From: Chionoecetes opilio
Lineage: Eukaryota; Arthropoda; Malacostraca; Decapoda; Majidae
Assembly: GCA_016584305.1 (NCBI GenBank)
Contig: JACEEZ010022880.1
Span: 500,870-564,869 of the forward strand
Reading direction: 5' to 3'
DNA: 64,000 bases
Shown here: positions 56,496-64,000 of the stretch, piece after piece
Layout of the letters: every line of letters starts with the position of its first letter
Position numbering within the stretch: position 1 is the first letter of the stretch
The notes under the pieces: generated by a model
What the model saw: the letters and a program-made list of their open reading frames with translations, nothing else
Databases searched by the model: none
Told to the model about the DNA's origin: nothing
Position numbers and translations under genes: made by a program

Positions 56496-57779
56496 AGTAA
56501 TCGTCCAGACCCAATTTTTTTTTTGCCGAATTATGTTGAATGTACATTCAAAACACCTAATCCACCAAAAATAATTGATTTCCAGGCCTTATTTGCGTAA
56601 AAACACGACTTTTGTAAAAAGCGCGCGAAAAAAAAAATCTTCCCTCCAACAGGGCTACGATTGTTATTGATTACGTCAGAACAGGGACGCCCGCAGACAC
56701 TCTGTCTGACACCTGTCGGCAAATGTTATGATGAGCGATTGTACTTCGGTGTCAGACAGTGAATCTGTCGCTGTGACATCTAGAGAACGATGCTCAATCT
56801 GAAACCGAAAGAAATGACGCTGGTCGCGTATACTATGAGGAAAACGAACCTCAGATTGTCATGGAATCCTATGTTTGAGCCCGAGTACGAGGTGGATGAA
56901 CAGGTGTTAGCAGAGCCTGAGGTTCAGCAGGAGGACCTGGCACTTCTCCAAAACATGGATTGGTATATAAGATTAAACCATGTGTGTGTGGGAATCACAA
57001 TGAAGGTACTTTCGAGAAAATCCTATGGTTAGTTTTGGAGCTACAGTCAAACGTCATTACTCGGAAACCACATACTAGCATTAACTACAGCATAGAGTTG
57101 GAAAATAAGCGGGCGGGAAGGCAGAAAGTGTGACAGCCACACCAACACAGGGTCTCTCACCACAGGGCACGCCCACTCCACAACTGGTTTACTTGGTCTT
57201 GTTAAGAGGCAAAGCCTCACAGTCGTGGTGGTCCACCGCTGCTGCCAGTCCTGGCGTCCCTGTCTAACAGGGCCACCTGGTCTGGTATAGTGTTGGACTG
57301 AGTCAATCTTACGGGGGGGCGCCGTTTCTCAACACAACTGCTCGCCCCAACACACTATAGGCGTGTATCACCCTACACACGCCACTCCTTTCCGTGTGCA
57401 AACTTTTCTCGAAAGGCACAGCTGTCTTGCTGCACCCATAAAGGATGCATGCATGTGGCATATAGCAAAAAAAATCTATCAGAAACACCCAAATATCTTC
57501 AAGTACTATATTTATCTCTGTGTTTACAAGTTTAAAAGTGCCTCTCTGATCAGCGCGGGAAGATGAGCCTCCCTGATGCTGCGTCACCGAACCTGAGCCT
57601 GAGCGTCTGCAAACCTTGAGAGCGATTTGAAAACTCGGGGAATTTGCAGATTTTGATTGCGGATTATTTAAAAACGGCTGACTGGATACAAAAAGTGACG
57701 ACGTGTTGTTGATATACTCGTTAATGGCTATGATTTGATTGCATTAAATCAGGAATGATGAAATGGTCTGGACGATTAC
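56496..57779. mobile_element. TTAA-flanked DNA element (copy 2)
   Basis: TTAA at 56492-56495, then agtaatcgtccagaccca. The right end tggtctggacgattact is followed by TTAA at 57780-57783. TTAA duplications are used by the piggyBac and Kolobok groups. The termini do not start with the CCC typical of piggyBac. The 80-codon frame at 56790-57032 (+) encodes an acidic EYEVDEQVLAEPEVQQEDLA segment resembling the N-terminal acidic regions of piggyBac-type transposases, but that is only suggestive. Confidence 0.7.
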
Positions 57780-58150
57780 TTTAAAAAAAAGTCAAATTTC
57801 CAGATGAACACTACTTCCTTTGGTGGACGAAACTTTTTTTTTCTGGTGAGTTTTGATATGTTTTGAATTAATCTGCTAACCAGTTATGTCGCAAATAACT
57901 TTTTTGTGATTTGGAACAAAAATGACAAAAAACTAATTGAACCTAACCGAACCTATACCTAACCTAACTATATATATATAAAAAAAATATTTGCGACAGA
58001 AATGGTTAGCAGATTAATTCTAAACATCAAAACTCTACAGAAAAAAAAAGTTTCGTTATTCACGATAATATCACATACTGGCTATGATGTGTGTGTGGAG
58101 GATGAAAAGGGAGAAGGAAGAGGAGGGAGAAGAAATAATAGAAGAAAAAA

Positions 58151-58152
<2 letters not shown>

Positions 58153-58225
<73 letters not shown>

Positions 58226-58245
58226 GAAAGAGAGAGAGAGAGAGA
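58153..58245 (+). repeat. (GA)n tract
   Basis: About 90 bp of GA dinucleotide with one aggga break. Confidence 0.96.
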
Positions 58246-58950
58246 CTCCCTCGGCGTGGTAACACTGCACTGTGACTGCAGCAGAAATACATATCTGGCA
58301 ACTCAGATCGCGGGACAAACGGCGGGAAAATGAGGGACCCATCATCTCCACGAGTGCCCGACCTTAGGTCTGCAAATTTCTTCCTTATTTCATCAAGCTT
58401 TCTGTGCACGCCCGCGCTGAGTCACTGAACTTCCCCATCAAGGTGCTCTTATTCTGTTTCACAGCCTCCACCAGCTGCTGGCAGGACAAACAGTCCCCTG
58501 CTAGTAAAGTTGGGTTTTCTTGACGGTTTTCCTGTGGGCTGCTCTATGGTCGCTACACTGAAAAACACACACTACCACACTTTACCATACCCCAAATACA
58601 CTCAAACACACTCTTAACACCCCTAACACACTACCACATACCTTAACATACTTAAACCCACCCAAACACACACTATTACCCTCAAAAACACACTCACACA
58701 CCCACCCACACACACACACACCGCCGATGTGTTTGTGTCATCAGCTGTGGTCTGTTGTTGATGTTTATACGTATTTCCTGCCAAATACAGACTTGTGTCG
58801 CGCGCGCTGATTGGTTGAAGCGGAGGTGGTGGCACTAAGAAGGGTTGGCCTTACACGAGGCTAAGATGATGTTTGCAAATGCTTCCTTAGTAGTCTTCTT
58901 AGCCCGGTATAACTAAGTCGTTCTTAGGACGCTAAGAGGGTGTAGTTTAG
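58246..58950. other. Interior of the 54949-59137 element, CA-rich patch
   Basis: Contains repeated ctaccaca/cccaaacacac phrases at 58560-58720. No gene recognised. Confidence 0.4.
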
Positions 58951-59139
58951 AGCCTCTTCGAAAATGCCCACCCAGTCATATAGGTACAGTCAAAACATTG
59001 GGGTGGTTTTTTGGGGGCTGGAATGGATTAATGGTATTTCAATTAATTTCAATGGGGAAAATTGATTTATATACGAGCAAACTGAGTTACGAGCTCGATC
59101 AATGAACGAATTAAACTCGTAAGCCAAGGTACCACTGTA

Positions 59140-59760
59140 TAGATATTGGTATTATTTTGGTAGTGAACTTTCAAAAGTCCTAGGACTCTTACCTACATCA
59201 TCGTGTAGCTTTCTTCATTCTGAGTATTTTGAGCCCCATTTCCCATAGCGCAATTGAATAATAATGGAATTACACGTAGTACCGAAAATCTACTGTTATT
59301 TCAGACGGAAAGTTAAGTGAGGTTAAATCAGATTAGATTAGGTTAGAGGTGCGGTTTGGTTTAATAACAGAAGATATAGAGAAAAAGCGAAAATTACCAA
59401 TAATATGGCAGTGTGAAGCGTAGCAATGTTTGCGGGGCAGACCTGGAGGTGCAGGTTGCCCCCCTCCCCACACACACATGTAAACAAACATTGATGTCCG
59501 ACAAAAACGAGAGCCAGATTAATTCAAAACACATCAAAACTATTCAGGAGGACTAAGTTTTGGCCTCGAAATCGGTGGTTGCCTAATAACAAAAATCTAC
59601 GAAGATATTTAGGTAACACTGTAAGGTAACCATCTCTACCTTGTGTTATTGTTGTAATTGTTGAAGGGCACCGTTGTCGGGATCGACGATATTTGCCCTG
59701 GTTTACACCTATGAATCTACCACAGTCGCGAAGGTTGATTAGTCTTCTTGAGGAAGGTAC
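59140..59760. other. Unassigned DNA
   Basis: A/T-rich with short TTAGG-like phrases at 59330-59345. No gene or terminus recognised. Confidence 0.4.
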
Positions 59761-59765
59761 AGGTG

Positions 59766-60213
59766 AAGGCAGGTTCACACTCTGAAATCACGGCAGCGTT
59801 CCGTCAGCCGTGCCTTGTATTCACACTATTCGTCACGGTTCCGTCATTTTCAGCAGTTACTGCTCACCCTCTAAGCAGACATGGTGCCTCAGAGGCTATG
59901 GTTGAAGAAATTTGCATTAATAGCACTTCTGTTGGATAAAGAAGAGGAGTTGAACTCTAAAAGACACTGTTTTGGGTACAAAACCGTTGAGTCAAGCGTT
60001 GAGAAAACGACAATTATCAGCATGGCACAGTCTCATTACGTTAAAATATTTTCCCCAGAAACCGTTACGTGACAGGACGGTGATGTGCTGGAGCCGTGAC
60101 GGCGGCGCACTGTTTAGTGTAACGCGTCTATTTGTTTGAATGTAAGAAATTCTAACGGATGTGATGAGACTGTGCCGTGTCACCATGATGGTATAGTGTG
60201 ATTCGGCTTTGAG
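59766..60213. mobile_element. Possible Harbinger-type MITE
   Basis: caggttcacactctgaaatc at the left and gatggtatagtgtgattcgg at the right are weakly inverted (…TTCACACT / AGTGTGATT…). Inner blocks rich in ccgtgacgg/ccgtcacgg occur on both sides. A frame near 59881 (MVPQRLWLKKFALIALLLDK) recalls leader sequences next to Harbinger genes. Weak evidence. Confidence 0.3.
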
Positions 60214-60425
60214 GCGGACGGTGTGGCACCGTGATGGGTCTTGGTCTTGGTGTACCATGTGGAAGACTTTTGTCCCATCTACAGGTACCGTTGCAGCCTT
60301 TTTACTAGCACTCTTTCATACAGTTTCCTTATCCGTAGAGGTACAGGGGTGAGGATTGAGGGGTCGAGGTAGTACAAAGGCCTATGCTGTCTCCTATCCC
60401 AACTTGCTTACCACTATAGCGGCGC

Positions 60426-60545
<120 letters not shown>

Positions 60546-60734
60546 GCATCGGCATAGGGCCATCCCCCTGTCTGGGACCAGGATTAGAGGGTGACCTGAC
60601 ACTGCCCTGACTTGTCCTCGCCGACACAACTGCAACACCAGCCAGGTAATTCAGTCAGCCACAGGACACACAGAGACACACACGACGCGCACCTCTTGTC
60701 CCTACGTTGTACAATGACTCGCTGTCAAATAAAC

Positions 60735-61903
60735 TACATATACACTACGCTGACTAAATCATCTGCATATAGCAGCTCCCATGGATCTCCTGTTTTGCAT
60801 TCCTTTGTGGCCTCTTCCCTCACTACCACAAACAAAAGAGGACTGAGATCTGAGCCTTGATGCACCCCCACACCTATCTCAAAGGCATCTGATGTTCCTC
60901 CAGCTACTCTCACCCTTGATCTTGACCCTTCATACAGTGCCATTACAAGCCTCTCTGGTACCCTTTGTCATCGTAATGCCCATCTGATTGTTCTTGAAAT
61001 CCTGTCAAATGCCTTTTCCAGATCCACAAACACATGATACAGCCTTTTCTTCTTCTCCTTATATTTCTCCTATAGATGTCTTGTGATGAAGATTGCATCG
61101 GTAGTTGACTTTCCAGCCAGAAAGCCAAATTGGCAGTCATCGATCTTGATGATTTTCTTAAGCCTTTCACACAACACCCTCTCCCAAATCTTCATCCCAT
61201 GTTCTAACAGCTTCACCCCTCTGTACCCACCACATGACAGGGCATCTCCTTTTCCTTTAAACAGTAGTAAGGTAAAAACTATACTTCCATTCTTCTGGAC
61301 CTTTCTCCTCTCATAATCTTTTCAAAAACTCCAGTTAGTTTCTTTTAATCCTGTCCTTCCTGCTAGTTTCAGCATATCACTGCTTACACCCGGTGGACCT
61401 GGTGCCTTTCCATCTTTCATCCCTTTCAAAGCTCTTACTACCTTTTTTTCTATTATATTTTCCACTGGACCTTCCACCATTTCAACTTCCTCCAGCTCAT
61501 TGTTATTTTCTACATTCAGCAGTCTCTCAAAATATTCTCTCCATCTTTCTCTCACCTCCCTCTCCACCACTTTGATTTCTTAGTTTTCGTCTTTTATATA
61601 CTTTGCTCCTTGTACATCTTTCTTGTCTTTTCTCATCTGCTTAGCTACTCTGAACATCTTCTGCCTTCCTTCTGCTGTGTTCAAGTTCTGACTCCACTCC
61701 TCCAATGCTAGTTTCTTTGCTATTGCCACTTGCCTCTTAGCATCATTTGTCCTTTCTCTAGACATTTTTTTATCCACCTCACATCTTGATCGTTGCCACT
61801 GTTTGAATGCGATTATTTTCTCCTTAATTTTCTGTTGCACATCTTCATTCCACCACCAAGTCTCCCTTTCTCTACCTCTTCTTCCAGATGTTAGTCCACA
61901 CAC
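60735..61903 (-). pseudogene. LINE-3 linker and reverse transcriptase, broken
   Basis: Minus strand: ETWWWNEDVQQKIKEKI (usual linker WWWNEEVQ), DGKAPGPPGVSSDMLKLAG, then a frame change, CQFGFLAGKSTTDAIF-like in shifted frame, GVHQGSDLSPLLFVVV and the catalytic WELLYADDLV. Several stops and frameshifts, for example between 61322 and 61170. Enzyme inactive in this copy. Confidence 0.8.
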
Positions 61904-62256
61904 CTCTTCTCCAGCTCTCGGTATGCTTTCATGTAAGTGGTGCCAGTCTCCCTCTCCTCCTTCCGTTGCAAAGTTTTCTTAAAACTCCTGTCTCTTGTTG
62001 GCCTCTTTCAGCTTCCATAGTTTTATTCTTTTTACACCTTTTCACTTTATCCTCTTCATCTTTTTGGCTTTGAGTACCTACCGAGATTGAGTTCTACCCA
62101 TACCAACCTGTGCTGCGTCAAACAAGCCTCTCCAGGTATTGCCTTACAGTTTATGACTTGCACATCTGCTCTTTTCCTCATCAGCACCAAATCCAACTGT
62201 GTCTCTGCTCCACCACTTTTGTATGTAGTTAGCGTTTCTATGTATTTCTTGAAATA
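61904..62256 (-). pseudogene. LINE-3 endonuclease, 3' piece
   Basis: Minus strand, joins in frame with 63687: NTYFKKYIETLTTYKSGGAE when the Tc1 element and one TA are removed. Continues TQLDLVLMRKRADVQVINC and GEACLTQHRLVWVELNLG (end of endonuclease; the usual Asp-His is degraded to Gln-His). Confidence 0.78.
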
Positions 62257-63686
62257 CAGTCACCGCAAAAGAAATCGTCACACCAGCTGAAATCCATATC
62301 CGGAGAAGATTTATTAGGCTGCAAAAATGTTGAGGGTGAATAAAACACATATTTTCCCGTTATATGCAACCACTAGTATTTTGTCATGTTATTCTTTACT
62401 TTTAGAATAGGATCTATATGTTTTGGCATACTGTCAGACAAATTTCTAAAGTATTCAGAATCCACTTCCGCCCACAGCGTGCAATTTTTTTTAACTAAAC
62501 AGTTAATGCTTGATGTTGGGAGCTTGCTAAGCTTTCTCTTTATTTCATTCCACAGATTTTCAATGGGATTGAGATCTGGGCTATGTCCTGGCCACTCAAT
62601 TAAATCTACATTGTTATCTTGTTATCAGAGAACCATTTTTTCACAATTTTTGCCCTGTGGCATGGAGCACCGTCCTGATGGAAGGAAGCGTTATCATGTG
62701 TCTCGTAAAATGGAAACATGACTTTCTAGCACATTCACATACAATGCAGCGTTCATGTTGACTTTTTTTATCTAAAAAGTACAAACCACCAGTTCCCTTT
62801 TCACCACTGCAACAGCCCCATACCATCACACCCGCTGGAAACTTCGCTGTCTTCACCGTGTATTTACTGTCAAAACGATCGGCACCCGACGGACGGTGCA
62901 CCATTTTTTGTCTTTTAGAGATTGTTTTGAAGGCACTCTCGTCACTGAACACCACCCTGCGCCAGTCTTCTGATGTCCAGCGTTCATTCGTCTTGCAAAA
63001 ACCGAGCCGATGTTTCCTCATTTTATCAGTAAGGAGAGGTTTGTGAGCGGCGCGACGAGAAGGCAACTTGAGGTCTTTCTGAAGCCGATGCTGAATTGTT
63101 CGCACTGACACCTCTCCCAACACATCAGCGTGCATCCCCTTCAGTTCCTTGGCCGTGACGAAAGGGGTTTTCTTTACTTTACGCTCCAGCATCTTGTCAG
63201 TTCTTGTGTGTGTCTTCCTCTTCCTCCCAGTCCCCCTCTTCCTCTCCGGAGTGGTGCCTGTCCAAAGCGCAGCGGCAACATTCTTGACACGACGAATAGC
63301 TGTCTCCGATCTTCCTAATCTTCTTCCAATTTTACTGTTGCCGAGTCCTTCACCAACTAAAGGCATAACCATGTTCTTTCCCCCATGGTCAGCTTGGTAG
63401 GACCCATTTTGCAGCCCAATATAAAGTGCCAGCAGTGTAGCAAGAAGCAAGTGATATCAAGAGCGGGGGAGGGGCGAACGGGGCAACCTTACACCCTCCC
63501 ACTAGCCCTGGGTGGCGGTTACTAATCAGTCCCCTTTTAAATTTGACACTTGCAAATAAGCGGAGAGTTGACAGATGGGGAAATTTTTACCATATAAATA
63601 ACCCATAAGCTTGATAAGCCAAAATAAAACCGTAGCGTTCGAGCGTCGGGATTTATTGTGTGCGTCGATTTTTTTTGCGGTGACTG
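62257..63686 (-). mobile_element. Tc1-like transposon, 1430 bp
   Basis: Termini cagtcaccgcaaaagaaatc and cgattttttttgcggtgactg. TA at 62255-62256 and 63687-63688. It interrupts the LINE-3 endonuclease so exactly that its removal restores the reading frame. Confidence 0.93.
62525..63450 (-). pseudogene. Tc1-like transposase, one frameshift
   Basis: Minus strand. N-terminal helix-turn-helix (GNSKIGRRLGRSETAIRRV), second DNA-binding part (VSVRTIQHRLQKDLKLPSRR), first catalytic Asp in RVVFSDESAF, then MVWGCCSGEKGTGGLYF. Near 62700 the frame changes. In the other frame QDGAPCHRAKIVKKWFSDN gives the second Asp and WPGHSPDLNPIENLWNEIK the final Glu. All three catalytic residues survive, so a single frame change (plus possible small ones) is what disables it. 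Confidence 0.87.
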
Positions 63687-64000
63687 TAGGTGTTTTGTAT
63701 CCTTAAGCCATACCTCCAACGTAATTCCAACACATTTTCTCCTTCAACATTTCTGTCACCATAGCCACAGCTTCCTATAACACCCTCAAATCCTGTTTTA
63801 TCTCTCCCAATAGGAGCGTTTAAGTCTCCTCCTATTGTCAGCCCATCTGATTCAGAAACTCCTGCCACTTCATCTTCCAACTATTCCCAAAATTCCTGCT
63901 TCTCCTGTGCTGTTCCTCCAATTTGTGGTGCATACACAGAGAATATTTGATGTACAGATTCTCAAAGCACCAACTTAAGCTTCATCATCCTGTTATTATA
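63687..64000 (-). pseudogene. LINE-3 endonuclease, 5' piece
   Basis: Minus strand: VSESDGLTIGGDLNAPIGRD (the GGDLN box of LINE endonucleases), GFEGVIGSCGYGDRNVEGEN, VLELRWRYGLRIQNTY, then the Tc1 insertion. The upstream part is beyond the window. Confidence 0.82.

Larger units (their letters stand above)
54949..59137. mobile_element. Large TA-flanked element with GGTACCTTGACTTACGAG ends
   Basis: The left cactggtaccttgacttacg and right cgtaagccaaggtaccactg ends are inverted repeats (one mismatch near the tip). TA at 54947-54948 and 59138-59139. Subterminal gagttacgagc motifs occur on both sides (55012 and 59082). The interior includes the 94-bp minisatellite, (AT)n, a TTAA-flanked element and a GA tract. 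No transposase seen. Confidence 0.8.
60730..64000 (-). mobile_element. LINE-3, 5' two thirds, split by a Tc1-like transposon
   Basis: Minus strand running off the right edge. Endonuclease pieces at 64000-63687 and 62256-61900, linker/coiled region 61903-61580, and reverse transcriptase 61570-60735. It stops just after the YADD box, so the 3' part is missing, the reverse of normal LINE truncation. The 3' halves at 41228-41975 and 52596-53440 appear to belong to the same family. Confidence 0.82.

Overview
This window looks like nuclear DNA of an arthropod, most likely a decapod crustacean. That placement is inference. It rests on spliced eukaryotic exons separated by introns of 16-25 kb, TTAGG-like repeat tracts, very long (CT)n tracts, and several families of tRNA-derived SINEs, LINEs and pogo/Tigger elements packed inside one another. 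There are no prokaryotic features.

The only host gene I can support is on the + strand: three consecutive exons (2503-2716, 27493-27612, 44071-44221) of an SLC5-family sodium/solute symporter of the monocarboxylate/multivitamin transporter type. The exons join in phase across GT-AG introns. The earlier exons must lie to the left. I could not find the next exon in the roughly 19.8 kb to the right. Nearly everything else is intronic or flanking repeat DNA.

Layout. 1-6.4 kb: the end of a SINE-carrying Tigger, a foldback-type element around a 48-bp minisatellite, SLC5 exon A, and two TA-flanked elements. 7.24-9.92 kb: an almost complete but decayed DNA transposon with a 6-bp target duplication and a transposase-like protein of unclear superfamily. 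10.8-16.3 kb: TA-flanked elements and a mariner-like element with an intact 352-codon transposase frame. 17-23.5 kb: a four-level nest of DNA transposons, LINE and SINE. 25-30.5 kb: SINEs, SLC5 exon B, a 546-bp CT tract and a LINE 3' end. 30.5-39.2 kb: one Jockey-like LINE broken by a CR1 LINE (itself broken by another LINE), a 4-kb giant palindrome with TTAGG-like tracts (itself hit by a CR1), and a further CR1-like LINE. 39.8-42 kb: more LINE 3' halves. 42.5-46 kb: minisatellites, SLC5 exon C, a CT tract and a Helitron-like element. 46-49.9 kb: a pogo-like element hit by a SINE-carrying Tigger, then a short sister copy. 50-52 kb: a large foldback palindrome. 52.6-54.8 kb: a LINE 3' end and a second Helitron-like copy. 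55-59.1 kb: a TA-flanked element holding a 94-bp minisatellite and a TTAA-flanked element. 60-64 kb: a long (AC)n tract and a LINE whose endonuclease is split by a Tc1-like transposon.

The strongest observations are paralogous empty sites inside the window that prove TA insertion for several elements, a SINE carried at one fixed place by at least four Tigger copies, and the 7.24-9.92 kb transposon. Element ends and motifs were read by eye. Boundaries are good to a few bases where target duplications are quoted and otherwise to some tens of bases.
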